A stretch of 55,203 nt of DNA. Source: Bacteroidota bacterium. GTDB taxonomy: Bacteria; Bacteroidota; Bacteroidia; Flavobacteriales_D; Crocinitomicaceae. The position numbers were made by a program, and so were the translations under genes. The stretch spans positions 1 through 55,203 of the forward strand of contig VGML01000001.1 in the NCBI GenBank assembly GCA_016866415.1, given 5' to 3'. Under the pieces are notes generated by a model. That model was not told the DNA's origin and did not search any database. It saw only the letters and a list, made by a program, of their open reading frames with translations. This document shows positions 26,486 to 35,960 of this stretch, in pieces. Within the stretch, counting starts at the first letter, position 1. Each line of letters opens with the position of its first letter.

Positions 26486-27643
26486 TTAACCAATAAGCTC
26501 CAATGCTTTGTATCGTGCCTTGGAATCAGCAGTTACATAATTTTCGTAAGTTGGAGTTAAGATATTATCACAAGCATTAACCACGTTTTCATTGAGTTGG
26601 GCGATTTCAACAAAACTGATTTTCTTGTTCAAGAATGCGTCCACGGCAATTTCATTGGCAGCATTCAACGTACAAGCAACAGTCCCATTTTCATACATTG
26701 CACGATATGCTAAATCTAAATTCTTAAAAACAGTTCTATCTGGGGCCTCGAAAGTCAATTGTGGATAATCTAAAAAATTGAAACGTTGAAATTCGGTTTT
26801 AAAACGATTCGGATAAGTTAACGCGAATTGGATTGGTAATTTCATATCAGGTAAGCCCATTTGAGCTTTCATACTTCCATCTTCAAATTGAACCAACGAG
26901 TGAACGATGGACTGAGGATGAACAATTACGTCAATTTGTTCTGCATTTAACCCAAACAACCATTTTGCTTCAATTACCTCCAGCCCTTTATTCATTAAGC
27001 TCGCTGAATCAATGGTAATTTTTGCGCCCATCGACCAGTTCGGATGCTTTAAAGCTTGGTTAAGTGTAACGGTTTGGAGTTGGTCTAACGAAAATCCTCT
27101 AAACGGCCCACCCGAGGCAGTCAAATAAATCTTTTCAATCGGATTGTGAAACTCACCTACAATGCACTGAAAAATAGCGGAATGCTCAGAGTCGACAGGA
27201 TAAATATTTACGCCTTTTTCCTTTGCAAGTTTGGTAATCAATTCTCCGGCAACGACCAATGTTTCTTTATTGGCAAGCGCAACTGTTTTTCCTGCATTGA
27301 TGGCGTGTATTGTAGGCTTCAATCCAGCATAACCAACGAGCGCCGTTAAGACTGTATGAACTTCATTGGATTCAACAGCCTGACAAAGAGCATCTTCACC
27401 GCAGTAAACATGAATGGCTTCATTTTTTAATGCTTCTTTGACAAGTGGGTACTGACTTTCATCTCCAATTACAATCGAATTTGGTTGAAATCTAAGTGCT
27501 TGTTCAATCAATAAAGCAGCATTTTTACCAGCGGTTATAACTTGTAAATCAAAATATGCTGGATAAGCAGAGATAACCTCTAGTGCTTGTGTTCCAATGG
27601 AGCCTGTTGAACCTAGAATAGCAATTCCTTTTTTCTCTGACAT
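26486..27643 (-). CDS. dxr: 1-deoxy-D-xylulose 5-phosphate reductoisomerase
   Basis: 385 residues from the ATG at 27643 (MSEKKGIAILGSTGSIG). An in-frame upstream ATG would add 15 non-conserved residues. The NADPH-binding motif is GSTGSIG. Active-site blocks are PVDSEHSAIFQ, TASGGPFRG and HPNWSMGAKITIDSASLMNKGLE, all as in the family. It catalyses the committed step of the non-mevalonate isoprenoid pathway in the cytoplasm. Confidence 0.95.
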   Translation of the reverse strand: MSEKKGIAILGSTGSIGTQALEVISAYPAYFDLQVITAGKNAALLIEQALRFQPNSIVIGDESQYPLVKEALKNEAIHVYCGEDALCQAVESNEVHTVLTALVGYAGLKPTIHAINAGKTVALANKETLVVAGELITKLAKEKGVNIYPVDSEHSAIFQCIVGEFHNPIEKIYLTASGGPFRGFSLDQLQTVTLNQALKHPNWSMGAKITIDSASLMNKGLEVIEAKWLFGLNAEQIDVIVHPQSIVHSLVQFEDGSMKAQMGLPDMKLPIQFALTYPNRFKTEFQRFNFLDYPQLTFEAPDRTVFKNLDLAYRAMYENGTVACTLNAANEIAVDAFLNKKISFVEIAQLNENVVNACDNILTPTYENYVTADSKARYKALELIG

Positions 27644-27723
27644 ATTGCAAAAATAACACTTTGGGACCTCAAAATGATAATGAAACATATTATTATGCTA
27701 AATTCGGTCCGAAAAAACGATTT

Positions 27724-28088
27724 ATGGAAGATTGAAAAATAACGGTGGAAATCATCGTTAACAAAGGAATAGATTCTGTTTGGAATAGTTGGGCGGAACC
27801 TAATCACATCCATAATTGGAATCACGCAAGTGATGATTGGCATACTATTCGTGGAAGCCAAAGATGGGGGTTTTGGCTTTGATTTCGAGTCAAATTATAA
27901 AGTTGTAAATGAAAAATCCGAATTGACTTACATCAGGATCGACGGGAGAAGAGCTACTATAATTTTTCAACAAAAGGGGACAGAAACTAAAGTCACAACC
28001 ACCTTTGATTCTGAAAATGAAAATCTAGTTGAACTTCAAAAAGCAAGCTATTTTGAATAATTTCAAGAAATATGTGGAATCAATTTAG
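27724..28088 (+). pseudogene. SRPBCC / AHSA1-family protein, pseudogene in three frames
   Basis: Three reading frames together rebuild an AHSA1-like SRPBCC protein. Frame 1 (27724-about 27843) reads MED-stop-KITVEIIVNKG ... WNSWAEPNHIHNWNHASDDWHT. Frame 2 (about 27846-28052) reads VEAKDGGFGFDFESNYKVV ... FDSENENLVELQKASY. Frame 3 reads LNNFKKYVESI ending at TAG 28086-28088. An early stop, a missing stretch of about 15 residues after DDWHT, and a frameshift near the C terminus are the lesions. The end overlaps the bestrophin 3' end by 9 nt. Confidence 0.78.
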
Positions 28089-28949
28089 AATTTCGTTGAC
28101 ATTTTGCTTAATTCGTTCACAAATCTGATCTGTAGGTAAGTCATTGTCATCTTCACCAAAAGGATCTTCGATTTCTTCAGCTAATACCTCCATACTCACT
28201 AACGCGTAGAAAACAAAAGTTGCGATAAAAGCTGAAAAATAACTGAATTGGTTAACGAATGCCAAAGGCAAAGTAATGACATAAATAAAGATGAACTTTT
28301 TAATGAATAGACTATACGAATAGGGTATAGGTGTGTTTTTTATCCGCTCACATGCACCGAGAGAATCAATAAGACTGTTAATATTTTTATCAAGAATTAA
28401 CCATTCAATATCTGAGACGCGACCTTTTGATTTTAATTCATATAGCTTCGATTGTAATAGATTCATAAAGAAGATGGGTTTGTGGTCAGCGCGAATGTAG
28501 TTGTCTTGTTCATTTGATTCATTAAACTCAATCTCCCCTTCGTTCGTTTTGTCTCGTAAATGGTTTTTTGCGCTATAGCAAAAATTACAGATGGTCTTAT
28601 TGAAAAAAGTTTTTTCTTTTTTCAATGACTCAATAGCGTTTATTTTTAGCGCTAGATTTCTACTATCATTTACAATAGCGCCCCATAATTTTCTACCTTC
28701 CCACCAACGATCATAAGCGGTGTTGGTTCTGAAAACGAGTAAAAGTGAAATAACAAACCCGAGTAAGGAATAAACGGCGATTAAATTTTTTAGAAATCCA
28801 GCTTTTGGAAAAAAATGTAATTCGGCAAAGGTTATAGCAAGAGATAAAACCCCAATATAAATCAGTTGTTTCCAAAGCATACGAACCGTATCACTTTTAG
28901 AAAAAGAAAAGATTAATGTAAACCAGTTTTTTGGATTATAACTTATCAT
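28080..28949 (-). CDS. Bestrophin-family (UPF0187) membrane channel-like protein
   Basis: 289 residues from the ATG at 28949 (MISYNPKNWFTLIFSFSKSDT). An ATG eight codons upstream is also in frame. The bestrophin signature is RTNTAYDRWWEGRKLWGAIVNDSRNLA. Membrane segments lie at LIYIGVLSLAITFAE, LIAVYSLLGFVISLLLVF, and the pair FIFIYVITLPLAFV / YFSAFIATFVFYALVSMEVL. The C-terminal IEDPFGEDDNDLP is also typical. Bacterial members form pentameric ion channels, and ion selectivity is not readable here. Confidence 0.88.
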   Translation of the reverse strand: MISYNPKNWFTLIFSFSKSDTVRMLWKQLIYIGVLSLAITFAELHFFPKAGFLKNLIAVYSLLGFVISLLLVFRTNTAYDRWWEGRKLWGAIVNDSRNLALKINAIESLKKEKTFFNKTICNFCYSAKNHLRDKTNEGEIEFNESNEQDNYIRADHKPIFFMNLLQSKLYELKSKGRVSDIEWLILDKNINSLIDSLGACERIKNTPIPYSYSLFIKKFIFIYVITLPLAFVNQFSYFSAFIATFVFYALVSMEVLAEEIEDPFGEDDNDLPTDQICERIKQNVNEILN

Positions 28950-29029
28950 TTGAATAATTCTAAATAAGCACAAATCTAAAATTCTTTTCGCATTTATTTT
29001 TACCTTCGTTTAAGTTGAAAATGTAATTT

Positions 29030-29998
29030 ATGGAAATAACGCCTGAATTAGAGAAAAAACTAGACCTACTTCAAGAAAAGTACAGCGGTTTAGGTCAAGA
29101 TTTAATGTCTTATTTGGATGGTCTGCTTTATGCAGATGTAACAACCTATTGGGATTACATTGAGTTAGACACCTTGTTAAGTCTTCAAAAACCTAAAACC
29201 CGATTTCCTGATGAGGTGGTTTTTATTATGTATCATCAAATTACAGAGTTATACTTTAAACTTTCTTTAAGGGAATTTAAACAAATAGGTGAAAAAACAG
29301 ATATTGATAAAACGTTTTTCATAGAAAGAGTTACTAGAATAAATCGCTATTTCGAAGCATTGATTAAAAGTTTTGAAATCATGATTGAAGGCATGGAGCG
29401 CGACCAATTTCTTAAGTTTCGCATGGCACTTCTTCCCGCAAGTGGTTTTCAGTCTGGGCAATATCGTGAAATTGAAATTTGGAGCACCAATTTTATTAAC
29501 CTAGTCGCCAAGGATCAGCGTTTAAACTTTAATGCATCCTCTTCCATTAAAGAAATGATAGAACATATTTATTGGAAAGAGGGGGCTACAGAGGTTTCGA
29601 CCGGTAATAAAACACTCACTTTGACTCAGTTTGAGGAGAAATATATGGACTCATTTATTGAACTTGGAGAAGCATGTAAAAAACAAAATCTGTGGCAGGT
29701 TTACCTTCGTTTAAATAAAGATGATAAGGAAGATCAAACAGTCAAAGCTGTATTGAGAACAAATGATATAAATGTCAACGTCAATTGGCCATTAGCTCAT
29801 TATAAATCGGCTGTTCGTTATCTTGCAAGAGACACAGAAGATGTTGCCGCAACAGGAGGTACCAATTGGCAAAAATACCTGCCTCCGCGTTTTCAAAAAC
29901 GAATTTTTTATCCAGAATTATGGTCTTCAGAAGAAATTGAAAACTGGGGTAAGGGTTGGGTTGAGGAAACGATTAGAGGATTTAAAAAACCTCTTTAA
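29030..29998 (+). CDS. Tryptophan 2,3-dioxygenase
   Basis: A 322-residue heme dioxygenase of the TDO family. Family blocks are DEVVFIMYHQITELYFKLSLRE, FRMALLPASGFQSGQYREIE and PLAHYKSAVRYL with the proximal heme His candidate, followed by ATGGTNWQKYL. It converts tryptophan to N-formylkynurenine, the first step of the kynurenine pathway. No other pathway gene is in the window. The sequence TACCTTCG (29001-29008) upstream resembles a -7 element. The 3' end overlaps the convergent substrate-binding protein gene by 17 bp. Confidence 0.92.
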   Translation: MEITPELEKKLDLLQEKYSGLGQDLMSYLDGLLYADVTTYWDYIELDTLLSLQKPKTRFPDEVVFIMYHQITELYFKLSLREFKQIGEKTDIDKTFFIERVTRINRYFEALIKSFEIMIEGMERDQFLKFRMALLPASGFQSGQYREIEIWSTNFINLVAKDQRLNFNASSSIKEMIEHIYWKEGATEVSTGNKTLTLTQFEEKYMDSFIELGEACKKQNLWQVYLRLNKDDKEDQTVKAVLRTNDINVNVNWPLAHYKSAVRYLARDTEDVAATGGTNWQKYLPPRFQKRIFYPELWSSEEIENWGKGWVEETIRGFKKPL

Positions 29999-31676
29999 TG
30001 TATATTTTAGAAAAGTCGATTATACCAGAATTGTTAATTTGAAAATCACGAACACGCAAATTCACAATTACAAATATATCCTCACTGAAAATAGGGACCA
30101 TTGCTGCCTTTTCAACAAGAACTTTGTCTAGGGCGTTTTGTAATTTGTTTCTCTTTAACAAATCTCTTGTCCGTTCGATTTGTAGGTAAATTGAGTCGAA
30201 TACTTTATCATTAAAATTATTATAGTTGCTTTCCTCGCTAGAAAAACCCGTTTTATTTCCATAGAAAACCCTAAAATACGCTTCTGCATCTGGGTAATCT
30301 GGTACCCATGCAGACTTCCAAATTTTAGCTTTTCCCGATAAAATAGCTTTGTGTTTTTGATCTAATGAACAATATTTTACATCTAATTCTATACCTATAT
30401 TTTCTTTTAGTTGCCTAACTATTTCTCTTGACCATTTATCGGTAATTCCGCCTTTTTGAGCATTTATATAAAAGGTTAGCTTTGGAAAATGGTTATTTTC
30501 ATCATAGCCCGCTTCAGTCATTAATTTTTTGGCAATTGTCGGATTGAACAACAAAATTTCCGTGATGTTGGGTTTATAATAATCGTTATTTGGTACGAAG
30601 CCATTAATTGCGTAATTTCCTTCTCCGTTCATTGCATCATAACAAATTCTTTTTCTATCAATAGCCAATAAAAATGCCCTTCTAACCAATTCATTATTAA
30701 AAGGATAACTTGAACAATCAAAAGACAAATAATTTATTTTTGTTCCCTTTTTTACAACAACTCTGTGTAATAGGTTTTTTCCCTTCTGAGCGTCTGCTAA
30801 CGATCCAAATGTGTGATCCAATTCGTCAACAGGAAGCTGAAATAAGATGTCTGCCTCTTTTTTCGAAAAAGACATATATTCTGAACGTATTCCTGAAGAA
30901 TTTAAAATACGCACTTCAGCCAAAAAAGGAAGCTGGTTTCCGTAACGATCTTTTTTCCAATAAGAATTGTTTCGTTCTAATATTATTCGACTTTTTTCGG
31001 ATGATTTGAGTAAAAAAGGCCCTGTTCCTATTGGATGATAAATTATATCATCTTTGTACTTTGAAAATACAGTTTTGGAAAAAACAATCAAACTCGGATG
31101 CGTCAATAACTTTTGAAAGTTTGGATAATTATCCGTAAGACTCAATTGTAACGTCGAATCATTAATCACTTTTATTCCCTTAACTCCGCTCTCTGGAACA
31201 TGATTCGAAGAATTTTTATAATATGCTTGTCCTCCCACTATTTTATCTCTTAAAAGTGAACCAAACGAATTCCATTTATTTGCTGAACAAGCGAAGGAGA
31301 GAGAAAATTTAACATCCTCGGCTAACATTTTTAATGCACCTACAGATTCATCACTATGAAAATAAACATCATTTCTTAATCCAACAGTTATTGTTTTTCC
31401 ATCTTGAGATGTCTTAATGCTTTTGGCGAGATTATGAACTATTTTACCTTTTTCATCAAGAATAAAGAGTGGTTCAAAAATTTGTGAAAGGATTCTTTGA
31501 TTATAAACAGTAGGTGAGTAAAGCGGAAAAAAAACATCGGTCTTTTCAGGAGTGAAATAGGTGAAAACACCCCCATACTTTTTTCCTCCTAAAGCAACTT
31601 TATCATCTAGTTTTTCTTTACATGAAAATAAAAGAATGGCGATTCCAAAAAAAAATGCACTTGGTTTAGAAATCAT
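29982..31676 (-). CDS. ABC-transporter peptide-binding lipoprotein (SBP family 5)
   Basis: A 564-residue protein with a lipoprotein signal (MISKPSAFFFGIAILLFSCKE). It has the SBP_bac_5 fold pattern: LSQIFEPLFILDEKGKIVHNLAKS, GKTITVGLRNDVYFH, HPIGTGPFLLK, VRRAFLLAIDRKRICYDAMNG and KIWKSAWVPDYPDAEAYF. Such proteins capture oligopeptides for Dpp/Opp-type transporters. No permease or ATPase gene is adjacent, so it is an orphan in this window. Confidence 0.9.
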   Translation of the reverse strand: MISKPSAFFFGIAILLFSCKEKLDDKVALGGKKYGGVFTYFTPEKTDVFFPLYSPTVYNQRILSQIFEPLFILDEKGKIVHNLAKSIKTSQDGKTITVGLRNDVYFHSDESVGALKMLAEDVKFSLSFACSANKWNSFGSLLRDKIVGGQAYYKNSSNHVPESGVKGIKVINDSTLQLSLTDNYPNFQKLLTHPSLIVFSKTVFSKYKDDIIYHPIGTGPFLLKSSEKSRIILERNNSYWKKDRYGNQLPFLAEVRILNSSGIRSEYMSFSKKEADILFQLPVDELDHTFGSLADAQKGKNLLHRVVVKKGTKINYLSFDCSSYPFNNELVRRAFLLAIDRKRICYDAMNGEGNYAINGFVPNNDYYKPNITEILLFNPTIAKKLMTEAGYDENNHFPKLTFYINAQKGGITDKWSREIVRQLKENIGIELDVKYCSLDQKHKAILSGKAKIWKSAWVPDYPDAEAYFRVFYGNKTGFSSEESNYNNFNDKVFDSIYLQIERTRDLLKRNKLQNALDKVLVEKAAMVPIFSEDIFVIVNLRVRDFQINNSGIIDFSKIYIKEVF

Positions 31677-31704
31677 TTTATAAAGTTAAATGATTTCTTT
31701 TAAA

Positions 31705-33975
31705 TTAATTTTCCGATCTAACCAAATGAATGAAACCGTGACCTTCCAGTTCTTGACCTGCTATTCCAACTCCAATGTACTTAAAGAAATAAACACCATT
31801 CTCAGATTCACCGCCATCCCAAGATGGATTATTATTTACTAAATCTTCACTTGTTTCATCAAAAACTACATTTCCCCAACGGTTAAGAATAATTAATTGC
31901 AGAGATTTCAAGTTCAACCAATCCAACTCAAATAGATCATTTAATCCGTCCTTGTTAGGAGTGAAAACATTAGGTGCTTCAATAATTGGGTCTGGGAAAA
32001 TACAACTTCCATCATCTACTGTTGCGTATGGGTTGTAGTTATCTGCTTCTAAATTTGTACATCCACAAACCGTTGATACAACACCTATAACACTTGTATC
32101 TGAACAAAATTGTCCTTGTTGTACAATAAGTTGAATTGTGTATGCTTGATTCATCAAAGAATCAGTAAAGACGTGTGTGAAACCACTTAAATCAGTCGTA
32201 GTGTTTGTAGTACCATCGCCCAGATTCCATAAATAAGCAGTTCCATTTTGACTCGTGTTTGTGATCGTAACCTCCAACGGAGAACATCCGGAAAGTGGAG
32301 ATACACTAAACGATGCAACTGGAGGATCGAGTAAATCAACAAAAACACTGTCATTAACCGAACAAACATTGTCCGTAACAGTAAAATAATACCAACCGGA
32401 AGGAATATTCTCCCAAACAGAGGCGTCAATAAAGTTAGGGTTGTTAGCCCCCGGTCCCGTCCAATTGTAAGACGGAATACCTGTTATTCCTGTAGCTAAT
32501 CCCCAGACCACGCCTGTTGGTTGACAACTAGAAGGCACAGTCCCCATAGTATCAATTGCAAGAGTTTGATTCATGGTAATTGTAACCGTATCTATATTAG
32601 AAAAATTACATTGGTCTGTTGCAGTTACTAAATAGGAAATCGTTCCATTTTGCGATATAGAGCCATAAATTGTATCGCCTGTGCCCGCGGGGACGCCGCC
32701 AATATCTGTCCATTCAAAATCATACGGTGCGTAGCCTCCCGATGCTGAAGCAAACAAAGGAATATTATCTGTTGCACATTGAACAATAGGGTCGTTTTCA
32801 GAAATATTGATAATTGGACCTTCACCTATATAAATCGTTCCTGATGAAAATATCGTGTCATTACATGGATTAATAATTTCAACTGTAATAATTACTGACT
32901 CAAATCCCTCATTAATACCATCTTGAGTAGGAATTAGTGTTATTACAACAGAATCTTGCCCAGGTAGAAAAATGATTGTGTCAGGCAAGGAGTTATAGTC
33001 AACCCCCTCTATTGCATCTCCCGTTATGGTATAGTTTATCATTAATGTATCATCAAGTTGTCCGACTGGACGAGTAAAGATAAAATTAGCATCAGTACAG
33101 CCTTCAACAATTGTTGTATCACCAGAAACAGTTGCAACAGTAACCGCAACAGCATCAGAAGCAAAACTACCGGCCTCTAAGAACACACCGGAGTCATAGG
33201 ATTGGTCTCCAACGTTTGATATGGCAAGTTTAATATGATAAGTTTGATTACACTGAACTGACGCCGCAGCTGTTAGAACTACCGTTGTTCCATCATATTG
33301 AATGGCCGTTCCATAAGTTGATCCGTTGTCATTAAACACATAATATGCAGTGTTAGAGGCGTCTCCAACATTATTAATGGTTACAGGAATTCCACCAGGT
33401 ATAACTGCTACATTTGCCCCGCCAGCAGGATAACCAGCAAGTGTATATGGGCCAGATATTCCCGGCCCCCACAAAAAAAGCCCAAAAGCATCATTGAATG
33501 ACGAAGGAGAAAATTCTGGATACTCATCTGAACCAAAAATGTATCGGAAACTCATAGTATCTCCTGATGGAACAAAATCAAACTCTAAAACAGTTCCATT
33601 TGTAACTGTACCATTAGCAATTGCATTTAGGTGTGGGTCTGTTGAAACATTTGTGGTAGCTGGAGCATTGTTAGTAAAACTAGTTGAATTATTAGGTCCT
33701 TGTGCACCAATCCCATTTCCAGTTGTTAAAAGCATTCCAGCGTTGAAGGGAAAAGCAGGATTATTATTAGTGAATGAAGTGATGTTACTTACAGGGGTGT
33801 TCGCATTTAAAGGACTTCCGTTAATTGTAATATTGGAAGCAGTTACGCCAAACCCTAATAAAACATTGTTTACTAACTGGGAGGGCGTCTGTGCCGTATT
33901 AACAAGGATGTTTTGGGCTTTTATCACTAGACAATTTACTGTAATTACAAGGGCAATGAAGAATATCTTTTTCAA
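31705..33975 (-). CDS. Choice-of-anchor-L / PKD surface protein with T9SS type B sorting domain
   Basis: The likely start is TTG at 33975, giving a normal signal peptide (KKIFFIALVITVNCLVIKAQ) and 756 residues. An ATG at 34065 would add a 30-residue leader that is not signal-like. After the signal a choice-of-anchor-L domain is seen (QTPSQLVNNVLLGFGVTASN ... GMLLTTGNG ... FRYIFGSDEYPEFS). Then come Calx-beta-like repeats and a PKD domain (YLWNLGDGTTNTT). The C terminus (EAPNVFTPNKDGLNDLF ... LIILNRWGNVVF ... GVYFFKYIG) is the gliding-motility type B sorting domain. It is likely surface-exposed or secreted. Confidence 0.87.
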   Translation of the reverse strand: MKKIFFIALVITVNCLVIKAQNILVNTAQTPSQLVNNVLLGFGVTASNITINGSPLNANTPVSNITSFTNNNPAFPFNAGMLLTTGNGIGAQGPNNSTSFTNNAPATTNVSTDPHLNAIANGTVTNGTVLEFDFVPSGDTMSFRYIFGSDEYPEFSPSSFNDAFGLFLWGPGISGPYTLAGYPAGGANVAVIPGGIPVTINNVGDASNTAYYVFNDNGSTYGTAIQYDGTTVVLTAAASVQCNQTYHIKLAISNVGDQSYDSGVFLEAGSFASDAVAVTVATVSGDTTIVEGCTDANFIFTRPVGQLDDTLMINYTITGDAIEGVDYNSLPDTIIFLPGQDSVVITLIPTQDGINEGFESVIITVEIINPCNDTIFSSGTIYIGEGPIINISENDPIVQCATDNIPLFASASGGYAPYDFEWTDIGGVPAGTGDTIYGSISQNGTISYLVTATDQCNFSNIDTVTITMNQTLAIDTMGTVPSSCQPTGVVWGLATGITGIPSYNWTGPGANNPNFIDASVWENIPSGWYYFTVTDNVCSVNDSVFVDLLDPPVASFSVSPLSGCSPLEVTITNTSQNGTAYLWNLGDGTTNTTTDLSGFTHVFTDSLMNQAYTIQLIVQQGQFCSDTSVIGVVSTVCGCTNLEADNYNPYATVDDGSCIFPDPIIEAPNVFTPNKDGLNDLFELDWLNLKSLQLIILNRWGNVVFDETSEDLVNNNPSWDGGESENGVYFFKYIGVGIAGQELEGHGFIHLVRSEN

Positions 33976-34099
33976 AACAAAAGTATTAGTTAATACATAA
34001 GACAACCGAAAAGTAAAATTGGTTGCATGTAAAATTAATGTTTTGTTTTTATACTTCAAAATCAATCCTTTTTAGCAACTTTGAATATCTTATTTTTTA

Positions 34100-35494
34100 A
34101 TGATGATAAAAACACAAGAATATATTCAATCGGAAAAAGAAAAGTTTGTTTCCGAGCTGTTGGATCTACTTAAAATCCCATCTATTTCTGCCGACCCTGC
34201 TTTTAAAAATAACGTCATGAATTGCGCAGAAAGACTTGCCGAAAAATTGCGTGAAATCGGAATTGAAAAAGTTGAAAGTTGTCAAACAGCAGGTTATCCA
34301 ATTGTCTATGGAGAGAAATTAATAAATCCAAATTTACCGACTGTTTTGGTATATGGACATTACGATGTGCAACCTGCAGATCCAATCGAATTGTGGGCCT
34401 CTCCTCCATTTGAACCCGTAATCAAGAAAACAGAAATACATCCCGAAGGGGCCATATTTGCAAGAGGGGCGTGCGACGACAAAGGACAAATGTTCATGCA
34501 TGTTAAGGCGGTCGAAGCTATGCTAAAGGCAAATGAACTACCCTGTAACGTAAAATTCATGATTGAGGGGGAAGAGGAAGTTGGAAGTGAAAACTTGGGG
34601 ATTTTTGTAAAAAACAACAAAGAGAAACTAAACGCTGACATCATTCTAGTTTCAGATACAGGGATGCTTGCAAACGACACGCCGTCGGTTACAACAGGTT
34701 TAAGAGGATTAAGTTATGTAGAAGTTGAGGTTACTGGACCAAATCGAGATTTACACTCCGGGTTGTATGGTGGTTGCGTGGCAAATCCAATCAATGTCTT
34801 GGCTCAAATGATCGCTTCTTTACATGACGAAAATGGAAAAATCACCATTCCTGGATTCTATGATAAAGTTGTTGAATTATCAGATGAAGAACGCGCAGAA
34901 ATGGCAAAAGCACCATTTTCTCATGAAGAATATTGTAAAGCATTGGATTTAAAAGATGTGATGGGGGAGGCTGGTTATTCGACTCCTGAGCGCGGTTCTA
35001 TTCGGCCAACATTGGATGTGAATGGAATTTGGGGAGGATATACGGGAGAAGGTGCTAAAACCGTTATCGCTTCCAAAGCTTATGCGAAGATTTCAATGCG
35101 TTTGGTCCCTGATCAAGATCCGGAAGAAATAACACTATTATTCAAAAATCATTTTGAAGCCATTACACCTAACGGCGTGAGAGTTGTTGTTAAACCTCAT
35201 CATGGAGGAGAGGCAGCTGTTACACCAATCGATTCAGTTGGATACAAAGCAGCAAGCTTGGCTTATGAAAAAGCGTTTGGTAAGAAACCAATTCCTGTTC
35301 GAAGTGGAGGAAGCATTCCAATTGTTGCAATGTTTGAAAAAGAATTGGGATTAAAAACCATTTTGATGGGTTTCGGCTTGAATAGTGATGCAATCCACTC
35401 ACCAAACGAACACTACGGACTATTCAATTTTTACAAAGGAATTGAAACCATACCTTATTTCTATCACTTTTTTACCGAATTAAATGCAAAATAA
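34100..35494 (+). CDS. M20-family metallopeptidase (dipeptidase)
   Basis: A 464-residue zinc peptidase. Metal-site blocks are VYGHYDVQPAD (His, Asp), ARGACDDKGQ (bridging Asp), EGEEEVGSE (catalytic Glu pair), VSDTGM, and the late His in DAIHSPNEHYGLF. The dimerisation (lid) domain lies between about 205 and 370 (GPNRDLHSGLYGG). It probably hydrolyses dipeptides in the cytoplasm, as no signal peptide is present. It overlaps the next lipoprotein gene by 11 bp and heads a three-gene run with polA. Confidence 0.92.
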   Translation: MMIKTQEYIQSEKEKFVSELLDLLKIPSISADPAFKNNVMNCAERLAEKLREIGIEKVESCQTAGYPIVYGEKLINPNLPTVLVYGHYDVQPADPIELWASPPFEPVIKKTEIHPEGAIFARGACDDKGQMFMHVKAVEAMLKANELPCNVKFMIEGEEEVGSENLGIFVKNNKEKLNADIILVSDTGMLANDTPSVTTGLRGLSYVEVEVTGPNRDLHSGLYGGCVANPINVLAQMIASLHDENGKITIPGFYDKVVELSDEERAEMAKAPFSHEEYCKALDLKDVMGEAGYSTPERGSIRPTLDVNGIWGGYTGEGAKTVIASKAYAKISMRLVPDQDPEEITLLFKNHFEAITPNGVRVVVKPHHGGEAAVTPIDSVGYKAASLAYEKAFGKKPIPVRSGGSIPIVAMFEKELGLKTILMGFGLNSDAIHSPNEHYGLFNFYKGIETIPYFYHFFTELNAK

Positions 35495-35957
35495 AAATCA
35501 AATTCTTTCCTGGTTTTCTATTCTTGTTCTTCTTACTTCGTGCAGTTTTCAGCAACCGGTATTCATAAAGTATGAGGGCTTTGATATGGGAAAAATGGAC
35601 ACGAAAACGGTATCTTTTACTATCAAAGCAAGCATTTACAATCCAAATTGGTATACCTTGAAAGTAAAGCCTTCTTCGCTGGATGTTAGCGCTTCGGATG
35701 GAAAACTTGGAACGTTGTACTTGGATGAAAAAGTTAAAATGAAAGGAAGAAAAGAAACATCAATAGAAGCTCCTATGCACATCGATTTGGAGAAAGGAAT
35801 AATGATGAAACTAATGTCATTTAGCTTAAAAGATTCTGTGAAAATCAGCTTGAAAGGTGACGTTCGTGGCGGTGTGTTTTTCATTACAAAAAAAATCCCT
35901 ATGGAGTTTTCTAGAAGTGTTTCACCAAAAGATTTGAATCCTTTTAAACGAAATTAA
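35484..35957 (+). CDS. LEA2-like (WHy domain) lipoprotein
   Basis: A 157-residue protein with a lipoprotein signal (SWFSILVLLTSCSF). The mature part follows the LEA type 2 / WHy pattern: VSFTIKASIYNPNWYTLKVKPSSLDVSASDGKLG. Such domains are beta-sandwiches often found on cell-envelope proteins, with no enzymatic role known. It overlaps the M20 gene by 11 bp and is followed by polA after 3 nt. Confidence 0.75.
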   Translation: MQNKNQILSWFSILVLLTSCSFQQPVFIKYEGFDMGKMDTKTVSFTIKASIYNPNWYTLKVKPSSLDVSASDGKLGTLYLDEKVKMKGRKETSIEAPMHIDLEKGIMMKLMSFSLKDSVKISLKGDVRGGVFFITKKIPMEFSRSVSPKDLNPFKRN

Positions 35958-35960
35958 TTT

